Below are positions 16,437 through 25,347 of a DNA stretch of 64,000 nucleotides, piece after piece (positions within the stretch are counted from its first letter, which is position 1; each line of letters opens with the position of its first letter). The stretch spans positions 37,643 to 101,642 of the forward strand of contig CAMCRP010000004.1 of the NCBI GenBank assembly GCA_945877315.1, given 5' to 3'. Source of the DNA: an uncultured Ruminococcus sp. (GTDB lineage Bacteria; Bacillota; Clostridia; Oscillospirales; Ruminococcaceae). Made by a program: the position numbers and the translations under genes. The notes below the pieces were generated by a model, which was not told where the DNA came from, did no database searches, and saw only the letters and a list, made by a program, of their open reading frames with translations.

Positions 16437-17828
16437 ATGGCAAAGGGAAAGTCGGTAAATGTCCTTTCGGTTATCGAAACAGTATTTATTATAGTATGCG
16501 CTCTGGCGATAGCTGTGATGCTCGTGCTGTATTTTGCGTTCAGGGGAGATAATGCGGTGCCGTCTGTGGGCGGTTACAGCTTTTACTATCTTAAAGCGTC
16601 AAATATGGAGCCGAATATCCCCAAGGGTACGGCGGTAATTGCTCAGGCTTCAAAGATAGACCAGCTTGCTCCCGGAAAGACCTGTCTTGCAAGGATAGGC
16701 GATGAGGATAATTATGACATTGTGCTTATCGGCGTTACCAATATTGAAGAGGAAAACGGGACAAAGTACTACACTCTGAAATTCACCACTGCAACTCAGG
16801 AGATAAGAGTTCCCGAGTCGGACATTATCGCAAAGGCTCAGTGGCAGAGCGAAATTCTCGGAAAGCTTCTGGGATTTGCCACATCTACATCGGGCATTAT
16901 GCTTGTCATAATCATTCCCAGCTTACTGATAATCATATTCCAGATAATCAGGATAATCAACGTCAAGCACATGGAGGAGGAGGCTTCTTCTCTTGATGAT
17001 ATTGACGAGATATTTGAGTCCAGAAGCGGTGAGGACGAGCCCCAGATGGAGATCAAGGAAACTGCCCGCTTTACCGTGGAGCAGCCCGAGGACGACAGGC
17101 AGCTGACCGTCGGAAGGGACGGCAAGGCAGAGTACGAAAAGCCGAAGGAAACCGTAAAATCCGTCTACGAGGCTGCGGGCATTGCTCCTCCAAAGGCGGA
17201 AAGACGTGAACGCAGACACGAATTTCAGCAGGGAGATGACCCCATTTTTGCTGCTATGTACGGAAAATCCGAGAATAAGGCGTCCGAAAACGTCGAGGCA
17301 GTTCCCGAGAAGAAGCCTGTTGCCGCAGGACACAGGGGAGGACTTTCCGAGTTTGACGAGGGCATTATGCACCGTCCCACAAGGATCGAACCCGTTGCTC
17401 CCGCCAATGAGGAGCAGTCGGTGGACGATTTGTTTGAAGCAGCTGCAGCAAAGGCAAGAAAGAGTGTTGTCGAAAGCAGAGAGTCTGTTTCTGAAAATGA
17501 CGTCGAAAAGGGCTATGCAAGGCAGACCTACGGCTTTGATTTTGCGCCCAAGACCATTGAACCCGAGCAGAAGCCTGCAGAAGCTAAGCCTTCGGGGTTT
17601 GATGAAAGCGTAAAGACCTTCTTCACCAAATCGGAAAAGACCGAACAGGCAGAGGAGATCGCCCCCGCAGCGGAATCGCAGAGCGAGGAAAAGCCCCTGA
17701 CTATCCCCGCAGATGCAGTTGTTCCCAAGGAAAAGCTTGCTCCTCCCGCAAAGAAGAAAAACAACAAGAAGGTCGAGGACCTTATGGCGCTTATCGATCA
17801 GGCAGAGAGCAGCTTGAAGAAAAAGTAA
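16437..17828 (+). CDS. Signal peptidase I-like membrane protein lacking the catalytic serine
   Basis: 463 residues. Residues ~10-35 form one helix; residues ~45-140 follow the SipW/Sec11 signal peptidase fold, with YYLKASNMEPNIPKGTAVIA where active enzymes have SGSMEPTI-x-x-GD. The nucleophile Ser is replaced by Asn. A second helix (GIMLVIIIPSLLIIIFQIIRII) spans ~155-178, and about 285 charged, Pro/Glu-rich residues follow in the cytoplasm. The fold suggests binding rather than cleavage of a peptide; this is an inference. It has its own promoter and terminator. Alternative: a distant active member using another residue. Confidence 0.6.
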   Translation: MAKGKSVNVLSVIETVFIIVCALAIAVMLVLYFAFRGDNAVPSVGGYSFYYLKASNMEPNIPKGTAVIAQASKIDQLAPGKTCLARIGDEDNYDIVLIGVTNIEEENGTKYYTLKFTTATQEIRVPESDIIAKAQWQSEILGKLLGFATSTSGIMLVIIIPSLLIIIFQIIRIINVKHMEEEASSLDDIDEIFESRSGEDEPQMEIKETARFTVEQPEDDRQLTVGRDGKAEYEKPKETVKSVYEAAGIAPPKAERRERRHEFQQGDDPIFAAMYGKSENKASENVEAVPEKKPVAAGHRGGLSEFDEGIMHRPTRIEPVAPANEEQSVDDLFEAAAAKARKSVVESRESVSENDVEKGYARQTYGFDFAPKTIEPEQKPAEAKPSGFDESVKTFFTKSEKTEQAEEIAPAAESQSEEKPLTIPADAVVPKEKLAPPAKKKNNKKVEDLMALIDQAESSLKKK

Positions 17829-17835
17829 AAAAATA

Positions 17836-17868
17836 TGCCCCTTTCCGAGTGTGGAGAGGGGCTTTTTA
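17836..17868 (+). terminator. Bidirectional terminator
   Basis: GCCCCTTTCC and GGAGAGGGGC pair imperfectly and are followed by five T on the plus strand and A/T-rich sequence on the minus strand. It lies between convergent genes. Confidence 0.8.
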
Positions 17869-17870
17869 TA

Positions 17871-18677
17871 TCAGAACAGGAATTTTTCAAGAGCGTAGGC
17901 AATACCGTCCTCTTCGTTGGACAGGGAGATGAAATCCGCTGCCTTCTTTGCCGCATCACAGGCATTTTCCATGGCAACGCCCATGCCTGCGTGACTTATC
18001 ATAGAAACGTCGTTGAAGCCGTCGCCGAACGCCATAGTTTCCTCCCGTTCAATGCCGAGAACGCCGCAGAGGTTTGCGATAGCGGCTGCCTTGTCGGTCT
18101 TATATGGCATTACTTCAAGAAAGAACGGCTCGGAACGGAAAACGTCCGCTCTGCCGAACAGTCTGACCTTTAGGTTCGGCTCCAGATCCGACATTCGGTC
18201 GCCGTCGCCCAGAAGAAGGCATTTGGGGACGTTGAAGAACACCGCACTTGTAATATCGGGGTGTATCTCAACGGACATTCCGTTAATTCGGGATTCTATT
18301 TCGAGATACTTATTTTCGGGATTTTCGGCTAGGATAACATCTCCTCGGTAGGTGAGAATGTCCACGCCGCTAACATGGGCAAAGCGGTGCGCCTCCGCAA
18401 AAACAGAAGGGGCAATGCTTCTTTCGATGACCGTTCTGCCCGTTTTCATTTCACGGATACGTCCGCCATTGTAGGACAGGACATAGCCGCCGAACCGTTC
18501 CAGCTCCAGCTCCTTGATGTATTTGCTCACACCCTTGTCGGGACGTCCCGATGCAATGGCGGCGGTAATGCCCATTTCCTGCGCCTTTATAAGGGCGGCT
18601 TTGGTCTTGGGGGTTATTTCCTTTTTGGAGTTGGTGAGGGTGCCGTCTATGTCTAAGAAAATCATTTTGTATTTCAT
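17871..18677 (-). CDS. HAD-superfamily Cof-type phosphatase
   Basis: 268 residues. Motif I is FLDIDGTLTNS (nucleophile Asp), motif II is AIASGRPDKGV, and motif IV is AFGDGFNDVSMI; the Cof cap domain lies between them. Members dephosphorylate sugar phosphates, pyridoxal phosphate or FMN; the exact substrate cannot be read from sequence. AAAGGAG precedes the ATG. The neighbours give no pathway hint. Confidence 0.9.
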   Translation of the reverse strand: MKYKMIFLDIDGTLTNSKKEITPKTKAALIKAQEMGITAAIASGRPDKGVSKYIKELELERFGGYVLSYNGGRIREMKTGRTVIERSIAPSVFAEAHRFAHVSGVDILTYRGDVILAENPENKYLEIESRINGMSVEIHPDITSAVFFNVPKCLLLGDGDRMSDLEPNLKVRLFGRADVFRSEPFFLEVMPYKTDKAAAIANLCGVLGIEREETMAFGDGFNDVSMISHAGMGVAMENACDAAKKAADFISLSNEEDGIAYALEKFLF

Positions 18678-18858
18678 AAAAAAGCTCCTTTCTGTCGGAT
18701 AGTGATATTATAACACACAGTTTAGCGCAATAAAACCTATTAGCTTGACATTAGTTTTGATTTTTGGTTAATTTAGGGTGAAATATGCGTTAATTTTCGT
18801 GTTCATTACCTATTAAATGAGGGGTTATTTGGGGTGTTTTGCGTATTGAAATATCTCT

Positions 18859-18876
18859 TTGTCAAAAAATTAACAA
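18859..18876. promoter_or_regulatory. Probable Rex (NADH-sensing repressor) operator
   Basis: TTGTCAAAAAATTAACAA matches the Rex consensus TTGTTAANNNNTTAACAA at 13 of 14 fixed positions. It lies in the 512-base gap before fumC, about 195 bases upstream of the fumC promoter. The rest of that gap (18678-19069) is A/T-rich and I see no gene in it. Confidence 0.5.
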
Positions 18877-19069
18877 AGCGGTCAAAAAATTTTTCTTGGA
18901 AATATTCGGATATTATTTGCACATATCAAACAAAATAATGCGTAAATTATCCGAAAAATTCGTTAAATATCAATATACATACAGCCGTCATACGAAATTA
19001 CGGTTTTTCTGCCGAATAATAAGATGAAATTCCCTGATTTTTTACGGTCTGTTAGCAAAGGCTAATCCC

Positions 19070-19097
19070 TTGACAATCCCGAAAAAAGTAATATAAT
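19070..19097 (+). promoter_or_regulatory. Promoter of fumC and the Hdr/fumarate reductase run
   Basis: TTGACA, 16 bases, TATAAT. A small palindrome TTAGC-AAAG-GCTAA lies immediately upstream of the -35 box. The leader is about 85 bases. Confidence 0.8.
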
Positions 19098-19189
19098 AGT
19101 ATATAGGGGAGAATAGGGGTGAACTATGCCCTTGTGAGGATATAGTCTGTCCCATTGCTCGCAAATTTTATCACGAAAGAGGTATAACA

Positions 19190-20566
19190 ATGGAATATCG
19201 TATTGAACACGATTCTATGGGCGAGGTCAAGGTTCCTGCCGACAAATACTGGGCTGCCCAGACCGAAAGAAGCCACGAAAACTTCCTTATCGGCGTAGGC
19301 ATCGAAACCATGCCCCGTGAGATCACTCACGCCTTCGGTATCCTCAAAAAGGCTGCCGCTATCGCAAACCACGCTCTCAAGCCCGAGAAGATGACAGACG
19401 AAAAGCTTGCTGCTATCTCCGCAGCTTGTGACGAAGTTATCAGCGGCTCTCTGAATGACCATTTCCCGCTGGTAGTATGGCAGACAGGAAGCGGTACTCA
19501 GTCCAATATGAACGCTAACGAGGTAATTGCCAACAGAGGAAACGAGATCGCAGGCAAGAAGCTGCTTCACCCCAATGATGACATCAATATGAGTCAGTCC
19601 TCTAACGATACATTCCCCACAGCTATGCACATTTCCGCTGTTATTGCTGTTGAGGACAAGCTTATCCCCGCTGTTGATACACTTATTGCTACATTCAAGC
19701 GTCTGGAAGAGGAGAACGAGGGTATTGTAAAGAGCGGACGTACACATCTCCAGGACGCTACTCCCATTAAGTTCTCTCAGGAGATCAGCGGCTGGCGTTC
19801 CTCCCTTGAAAAGGACAAGAAGATGCTGGAAATCGCACTTCCCGGACTGAAAGAGCTGGCTCTCGGCGGAACTGCCGTTGGTACAGGTCTTAACACTCCC
19901 AAGGGCTTCGATGTTGAGGTGGCTAAGGCTGTTGCAGAGCTGACGGGCAAGGCTTTCGTTACCTCCGACAACAAGTTCCATTCTCTTACAAGCAAGGACG
20001 AGATCGTGTTCGCTCACGGTGCTATAAAGGCTCTCGCTGCTGATATGATGAAGATCGCAAACGACGTAAGATGGCTGGCAAGCGGTCCCCGTGACGGTCT
20101 GGGCGAGATCTTCATTCCCGAAAATGAACCCGGTTCCTCCATTATGCCCGGCAAGGTAAATCCCACTCAGTGTGAGGCTGTTACTATGGTTGCCGTTCAG
20201 GTAATGGGTAACGATGTTGCTGTTGGTATGGCTGCATCTCAGGGTAATTTTGAGCTGAACGTGTTCATGCCTGTTTGTGCATACAATTTCCTCCAGTCCG
20301 CAAGACTGCTTGCTGAGGCTATCCTGTCCTTCAACAAGAACTGCGCTGTCGGAATCAAGGCTAACAAGGAAAAGATGCACCACAATCTCCACAACTCTCT
20401 TATGCTGGTTACAGCTCTCAATCCCTATATCGGTTATGAGAATGCTGCAAAGACCGCTAAGAAGGCATATAAGGACAATATCTCTCTGAAAGAAGCCTGC
20501 GTTGAGCTTGGCTTCCTGACAGCAGAGAAGTTTGATGAGGTGTTCCACCCCGAGCAGATGGTTTGA
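19190..20566 (+). CDS. fumC: Class II fumarate hydratase
   Basis: 458 residues, full length. It interconverts malate and fumarate without an iron-sulfur cluster. The family signature GSSIMPGKVNPTQ is present, as are SSNDTFPTAMH and GRTHLQDATPI for substrate binding. Standing first in a run that ends in fumarate reductase and a dicarboxylate-type exporter, it most likely supplies fumarate for reduction. AAAGAGG precedes the ATG. Alternative: aspartase is related, but the signature and substrate loop read as fumarase. Confidence 0.95.
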   Translation: MEYRIEHDSMGEVKVPADKYWAAQTERSHENFLIGVGIETMPREITHAFGILKKAAAIANHALKPEKMTDEKLAAISAACDEVISGSLNDHFPLVVWQTGSGTQSNMNANEVIANRGNEIAGKKLLHPNDDINMSQSSNDTFPTAMHISAVIAVEDKLIPAVDTLIATFKRLEEENEGIVKSGRTHLQDATPIKFSQEISGWRSSLEKDKKMLEIALPGLKELALGGTAVGTGLNTPKGFDVEVAKAVAELTGKAFVTSDNKFHSLTSKDEIVFAHGAIKALAADMMKIANDVRWLASGPRDGLGEIFIPENEPGSSIMPGKVNPTQCEAVTMVAVQVMGNDVAVGMAASQGNFELNVFMPVCAYNFLQSARLLAEAILSFNKNCAVGIKANKEKMHHNLHNSLMLVTALNPYIGYENAAKTAKKAYKDNISLKEACVELGFLTAEKFDEVFHPEQMV

Positions 20567-20679
20567 TCTGATCGACAATTGCAACCATTGGGACGCAGAG
20601 GAGGGTAACGCCTTCTTCTGCTGCCCTCAAATATATACGGGCGTATCGGCAAGATACGTTCGGGGAAAGGAAAATTACT

Positions 20680-21465
20680 ATGACTTTCAGTTACTATCCC
20701 GGCTGTACGCTGAAAACTAAAGCCAAGGATCTGGACAGATACGGCAGAAAAGCCGCAGAAGCTCTGGGCGTTACTCTTGAAGAGCTCCCCGACTGGCAGT
20801 GCTGCGGAGGAACCTTCTCCATGTCCAAGGACGAGATAGCTTCCAAGCTGTCCGCCGTAAGATCCCTTGCTTCCGCAAAGGATAAGGGCAATGACCTTGT
20901 TACACTTTGCTCGGCGTGCCACAACGTTCTCAAGCAGACAAATGACGCTATGAAGAACGACCCCGATTTTTCCGCAAAGGCTAACAACTATATGAAGCTT
21001 GATGTGCCTTACAACGGAGAAACAAATGTTATCCACTATCTGGAAATGCTCCGTGACAAGGTAGGCTTCGACAAGATCGCCGAGAAGGTCACAAATCCTC
21101 TGACAGGCAAGAAGATCGCTGCTTATTACGGCTGTCTGCTGCTTCGTCCCGGCAAGGTAATGCAGATGGATAATCCCGAGAACCCCACAATTATCGAGGA
21201 TTTCATCAAGGCTATCGGTGCTGAGCCTGTGGTTTATCCCTACCGCAACGAGTGCTGCGGCGGTTATGTAACCATGGAGGACAAGGCTCTTGCTAAGAAG
21301 AAGAGCAACAAGGTTGCTTTAAGTGCGGCAGAAAACGGCGCAGATATGATAATCACCGCTTGCCCTCTCTGCCTGTACAATCTCAACAAAAACGCTGATG
21401 AAAGTGACATTCCCGTTTACTACTTCACTGAGCTTCTTGCTGAGGCTCTGGGTGTAAAGGACTAA
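20680..21465 (+). CDS. hdrB: Heterodisulfide reductase-like subunit HdrB
   Basis: 261 residues. Two complete CCG domains are visible: PGCTLK...QCCGG...CSACH in the first half and YGCLL...ECCGG...CPLC in the second. In methanogens these hold the noncubane [4Fe-4S] pair that cleaves CoM-S-S-CoB. This organism should lack those cofactors, so the disulfide or other acceptor is unknown; hand-off to the fumarate reductase encoded downstream is an inference. A 114-base spacer with small hairpins separates it from fumC. Confidence 0.9.
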   Translation: MTFSYYPGCTLKTKAKDLDRYGRKAAEALGVTLEELPDWQCCGGTFSMSKDEIASKLSAVRSLASAKDKGNDLVTLCSACHNVLKQTNDAMKNDPDFSAKANNYMKLDVPYNGETNVIHYLEMLRDKVGFDKIAEKVTNPLTGKKIAAYYGCLLLRPGKVMQMDNPENPTIIEDFIKAIGAEPVVYPYRNECCGGYVTMEDKALAKKKSNKVALSAAENGADMIITACPLCLYNLNKNADESDIPVYYFTELLAEALGVKD

Positions 21466-21484
21466 AAGACCTTACATAGGTTTT

Positions 21485-21552
21485 GGGGATATAGTGCGGT
21501 TCATTCCTCCGCCGATGAATGTACCGTTCCCCGCATAAAATGTTCGGCGGAG
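21485..21552 (+). promoter_or_regulatory. Predicted RNA pseudoknot or switch between hdrB and hdrC
   Basis: GGGGA/TCCCC, CGGT/ACCG and CATTC/GAATG make a hairpin whose ten-base loop starts CTCCGCCGA. That loop is perfectly complementary (9 bp) to TCGGCGGAG at 21544-21552, which ends four bases before the GGAG of hdrC. The pairs can form a pseudoknot or compete as alternative structures. Confidence 0.5.
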
Positions 21553-21567
21553 AAATGGAGCTTCTTT

Positions 21568-21951
21568 ATGAGCAAGGTAACAAAGGAACAGGTACTCCGT
21601 TCCAGCGGTGTCAATGTTCTGAAATGTATGAGATGCGGCAAATGCTCGGCTACCTGTCCTTCATATGACGAGATGGAATATCATCCCCATCAGTTCGTTT
21701 ATATGGTAGAGAAGGGTGATCTGGAGCCGCTGCTCAACTCAGATTCTATCTACAAATGTCTTTCCTGCTATGCCTGCGTAGAACGCTGCCCCAGAGGTGT
21801 TGAGCCTGCAAAGGTCGTAGAAGGTATCAGAAATGCCGTTTTAAGACAGAGCGGTATGAATCATATCAAGGCGGAAAATATCCCCGAGATGCTGGACGAG
21901 GATCTTCCTCAGCAGGCTATCGTCAGCGCATTCCGCAAATATAAGAGATAA
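21568..21951 (+). CDS. hdrC: Heterodisulfide reductase-like subunit HdrC
   Basis: 127 residues, a small two-cluster ferredoxin. The motifs CMRCGKCSATCP and CLSCYACVERCP each bind a [4Fe-4S] cluster. HdrC wires electrons from HdrA to HdrB, and its place between hdrB and hdrA fits. GGAG stands seven bases before the ATG. It ends 12 bases before hdrA. Confidence 0.9.
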   Translation: MSKVTKEQVLRSSGVNVLKCMRCGKCSATCPSYDEMEYHPHQFVYMVEKGDLEPLLNSDSIYKCLSCYACVERCPRGVEPAKVVEGIRNAVLRQSGMNHIKAENIPEMLDEDLPQQAIVSAFRKYKR

Positions 21952-21963
21952 GGAGGAGAAAAA

Positions 21964-23955
21964 ATGCAGAGAATTGGCGTATTTGTATGTTGGTGCGGAA
22001 GCAATATCGCTGCAACCGTCGATGTTGAGGCGGTTTCCGAAGCTCTGAAATCAGAGCCGGGAGTGGTTTTCTCCACTAACTATCAGTACATGTGCTCCGA
22101 AGCAGGTCAGAATATGATAAAGGACGCTATTAAGGAACATAACCTGACAGGCGTTGTTATCTGTTCCTGCTCGCCCCGTATGCACGAGGCTACATTCCGT
22201 AAGACCGTTCAGGGTGCGGGACTCAACCCCTACATGGTCGAGATCGCAAATATCCGTGAGCAGTGCTCCTGGATACATAAGGACAAGCAGACAGGTACCG
22301 AGAAGGCTATTATCCTCGGCAAGGCTGCTATTGCAAAGGTTCATCTGAATGCTCCTCTTACAGCAGGCGAAAGCCCCGTTGTTAAGAGAGCACTGGTTAT
22401 TGGAGGCGGTATTGCAGGTATTCAGACAGCTCTGGATATTGCAGAAGCAGGCTTCGATGTTGATATCGTTGAAACAAAGCCCACCATCGGCGGTAAGATG
22501 ACTCAGATAGACAAGACCTTCCCCACACTTGACTGTGCGGCTTGTATCCTGACTCCTAAGATGGTTGACTGTGCTCAAAACGAAAAGATACACATCTACT
22601 CTTACAGTGAGGTGACTGCTGTTAAGGGCTTCGTTGGCAACTTCACCGTTTCCATTAAGAAGAAGGCAAGATATGTTGATACCACCAAGTGCACAGGCTG
22701 CGGCGTTTGTACAGAAAAGTGCCCTGTAAAGAACGTTCCCAACGAGTTCAATCTGGGAATGAACAACAGACGTGCTATCTACATTCCTTTTGCTCAGGCT
22801 GTTCCCAAGGTAGCTACTATTGACGCAGATTACTGTAATATGCTCAAAAACGGCAAGTGCGGCGTCTGCTCCAAGGTATGTACCGCAGGTGCTATCGACT
22901 ACAAGCAGCAGGACGAGATCATCGAGGAGAGATACGGTGCAATCGTTGCCGCAACAGGCTTCAATCCCATCAAGCTTGATAATTTTGATGAATTTGCTTA
23001 TTCTCAGAGCAAGGACGTTATCACTTCTCTGGAATTTGAGCGTCTGACAAATGCTGCAGGTCCCACAAGCGGACAGCTTCTCAGACCCTCCGACGGAAAG
23101 CACCCTCACACGATCGTGTTCGTACAGTGCGTAGGCTCCCGTGACACTTCCGGCTGCGGCAAGCCCTACTGCTCCAAGATCTGCTGTATGTACACCGCTA
23201 AGCATGCTATGCTTACCCGTGAAAAATATCCCGATACAGACGTTTATGTATTCTACATTGACGTTCGTACTCCCGGTAAGAATTTTGATGAGTTCTACCG
23301 CAGAGCTGTTGAGGATTACAACGTTCACTATATTAAAGGTATGGTAGGAAAGGTCGCTCCCAGAGCAGACGGTACTCTCGATGTTCAGGCATCAGACCTT
23401 ATCTCCAATGAGCAGCTTCATATCAGCGCAGACCTCGTTGTTCTTGCCGCTGCTATTGAGCCTGACAAGAGCGCAAGACCTCTTGCTACAATGCTCACCG
23501 CAAGTATGGACACCAACGACTTCTTCACCGAGGCTCACGCAAAGCTTCGTCCCGTTGAAAGCCCCACAGCAGGTGTGTTCCTGTCAGGTACCTGTCAGGG
23601 TCCTAAGGATATCCCCGAAACAGTATCTCAGGCAAGTGCCGCTGCTGCTAAGGTAATCGGTCTGCTCTGCAAGGATAAGCTTACCTGCAATCCCTGTGTT
23701 GCTCATTCCGATGAAATGCTGTGTAACGGCTGCTCCTCCTGTGAAAAGGTTTGTCCTTACGGTGCTATCACCTATTCCGACAAGGAATTCAGAATGCCCG
23801 ACAGAACAACGGCTATCCGTCGTGTTGCTGCCGTCAATGAGGCTGTATGTCAGGGCTGTGGAGCTTGTACGGTTGCTTGTCCTTCCGGCGCAATGGATCT
23901 GAAGGGCTTCTCCAACAAGCAGATTATGGCGGAGGTAGATGCAATATGCAAGTAA
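21964..23955 (+). CDS. hdrA: Heterodisulfide reductase-like flavoprotein HdrA
   Basis: 663 residues, the size of classical HdrA. An N-terminal segment (CWCGSNIAATVDV) is followed by the FAD-binding loop GGGIAGIQTALDIAEAG. Ferredoxin motifs lie mid-protein (CTGCGVCTEKCP; CGVCSKVCTAG) and at the end (CNGCSSCEKVCPYG; CQGCGACTVACPSG). HdrA carries the FAD thought to split electrons between high- and low-potential acceptors. AAGGAGG precedes the ATG. It overlaps flxD by ten bases. Confidence 0.92.
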   Translation: MQRIGVFVCWCGSNIAATVDVEAVSEALKSEPGVVFSTNYQYMCSEAGQNMIKDAIKEHNLTGVVICSCSPRMHEATFRKTVQGAGLNPYMVEIANIREQCSWIHKDKQTGTEKAIILGKAAIAKVHLNAPLTAGESPVVKRALVIGGGIAGIQTALDIAEAGFDVDIVETKPTIGGKMTQIDKTFPTLDCAACILTPKMVDCAQNEKIHIYSYSEVTAVKGFVGNFTVSIKKKARYVDTTKCTGCGVCTEKCPVKNVPNEFNLGMNNRRAIYIPFAQAVPKVATIDADYCNMLKNGKCGVCSKVCTAGAIDYKQQDEIIEERYGAIVAATGFNPIKLDNFDEFAYSQSKDVITSLEFERLTNAAGPTSGQLLRPSDGKHPHTIVFVQCVGSRDTSGCGKPYCSKICCMYTAKHAMLTREKYPDTDVYVFYIDVRTPGKNFDEFYRRAVEDYNVHYIKGMVGKVAPRADGTLDVQASDLISNEQLHISADLVVLAAAIEPDKSARPLATMLTASMDTNDFFTEAHAKLRPVESPTAGVFLSGTCQGPKDIPETVSQASAAAAKVIGLLCKDKLTCNPCVAHSDEMLCNGCSSCEKVCPYGAITYSDKEFRMPDRTTAIRRVAAVNEAVCQGCGACTVACPSGAMDLKGFSNKQIMAEVDAICK

Positions 23956-24389
23956 ATGAAAAAGAATTTAAGCCTACCATTGTTGCTTTCTGCTGCAACT
24001 GGTGTTCATATGCAGGTGCTGACCTGGCGGGAACAAACAGACTTAACTATCCTGCCGATGTTAAGATCATCAGGGTTCCCTGCTCCTGCCGTGTAAATCC
24101 TATGTTTATTCTTCGTGCATTCCAGAGGGGCGCTGACGGCGTTATTATGTGCGGCTGTCACCCCGGCGACTGCCACTATACAACAGGCAACTACTATGCT
24201 AGAAGAAGAATGACTCTGCTGTTCTCTATGCTGGATTACCTGGGCATTGAAAGAGAAAGGACCCGTGTTGAATGGGTTTCCGCAGCTGAGGGCGCAAAGT
24301 TTGCCGCTACTATGAATGAGTTTGTCGAGACTGTTACCAAGCTCGGCGAGAACAAGAGATTGGAGGATCTGAGATGCAAGGAAAAATGA
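23946..24389 (+). CDS. flxD: MvhD/FlxD-like iron-sulfur subunit
   Basis: 147 residues. CNWCSYAGAD, VPCSCRVNP and CGCHPGDCHY are the cysteine signatures of the MvhD family, which binds a [2Fe-2S] cluster and links an electron-donating module to HdrA. Its start overlaps the end of hdrA and its stop overlaps the next gene by 16 bases, so it is translationally tied to both. In sulfate reducers the same family is called FlxD in HdrABC-FlxABCD. Confidence 0.88.
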   Translation: MQVNEKEFKPTIVAFCCNWCSYAGADLAGTNRLNYPADVKIIRVPCSCRVNPMFILRAFQRGADGVIMCGCHPGDCHYTTGNYYARRRMTLLFSMLDYLGIERERTRVEWVSAAEGAKFAATMNEFVETVTKLGENKRLEDLRCKEK

Positions 24390-25345
24390 TCGCCCGTGCT
24401 AAGGAGCTTCTGCAGAACGGAACCGTCAATCGTGTGATCGGCTGGAAGGCGGGAGATTTCGCTTACGATATCACCCCCGCAGTTTTCAATTCTGCCGAGG
24501 AGCTGGACGCAGGCTTTGTTTACAATGACTTCTGCGGCGCAAATTTCTCGAAATATCTGGTAAAAGAGTCCCGCAAGGAAGGAAAAATTCTCGTTTTCCT
24601 CAAGCCCTGCGATACATACAGCTTTAACCAGCTTACAAAGGAACACCGCATTATCCGTGACAACATCTACGTTGTAGGCGTTCCCTGTGACGGAAAGACA
24701 GATGGTGAAACTCTTAAGCTTAAGGGTATCACAGGTATCACAGGCATAAAGACTGAGGGCGACAGCTTCGTTGTCGACACCCTTTACGGCGAAAAGACCA
24801 TTGCTAAGGCAGACGCTCTCCCCGAGAGATGTCTTTCCTGCAAGTCCAAGAAGCACGTTGCATATGACGAGCTGCTGGGCGAGGACGGTGAGGTTTGCGA
24901 ATCCAACCGTTTCGATATGGTTGAAAAGCTGGAAGCAATGTCCTCAGAGGAGAGATTTAACTTCTGGAGAGGTGAGCTTTCCAGATGTATCCGCTGCAAC
25001 GCCTGCCGTAACGTTTGCCCCGCTTGCACCTGTGAAAGATGCGTATTCGATAACGATAATTCGGGCATTGCTCAGAAGGCTGCTGCTGACAGCTTTGAGG
25101 AGAATATGTTCCACATTATTCGCGCATTCCACGTTGCGGGACGCTGCACAGACTGCGGCGAATGCTCCAGAGTTTGTCCCCAGAATATCCCCCTGCACCT
25201 GCTGAACAGAAAGTTCATCAAGGATATCAACGAATTCTACGGCGAATTCCAGGCAGGCGAGGACACCGAAACAAGAGCTCCTCTTAACATCTTCGATACC
25301 GAGGACGTTGAGCCGAGCGTAGTATATGAAAAGGGAGGTAACTGA
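24374..25345 (+). CDS. Iron-sulfur electron-transfer subunit, FlxC-like
   Basis: 323 residues. The N-terminal two thirds resemble the FrhB/FdhB group (FLKPCDTYSFNQL, then YVVGVPCDG and PERCLSCKSKKHVAYDELLG). The last third has two ferredoxin motifs: CIRCNACRNVCPAC, with extra cysteines in CERC, and CTDCGECSRVCPQ. It most likely passes electrons between the NADH-oxidising subunit and FlxD/HdrA. Naming it FlxC is by gene order and domain content, not by similarity search. Confidence 0.7.
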   Translation: MQGKMIARAKELLQNGTVNRVIGWKAGDFAYDITPAVFNSAEELDAGFVYNDFCGANFSKYLVKESRKEGKILVFLKPCDTYSFNQLTKEHRIIRDNIYVVGVPCDGKTDGETLKLKGITGITGIKTEGDSFVVDTLYGEKTIAKADALPERCLSCKSKKHVAYDELLGEDGEVCESNRFDMVEKLEAMSSEERFNFWRGELSRCIRCNACRNVCPACTCERCVFDNDNSGIAQKAAADSFEENMFHIIRAFHVAGRCTDCGECSRVCPQNIPLHLLNRKFIKDINEFYGEFQAGEDTETRAPLNIFDTEDVEPSVVYEKGGN

Positions 25346-25347
25346 TA

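Noticed and set aside
18839..19027. 62-codon open frame upstream of fumC
   Set aside because: No ribosome site, A/T-driven composition, and it covers the probable Rex operator; treated as noncoding.
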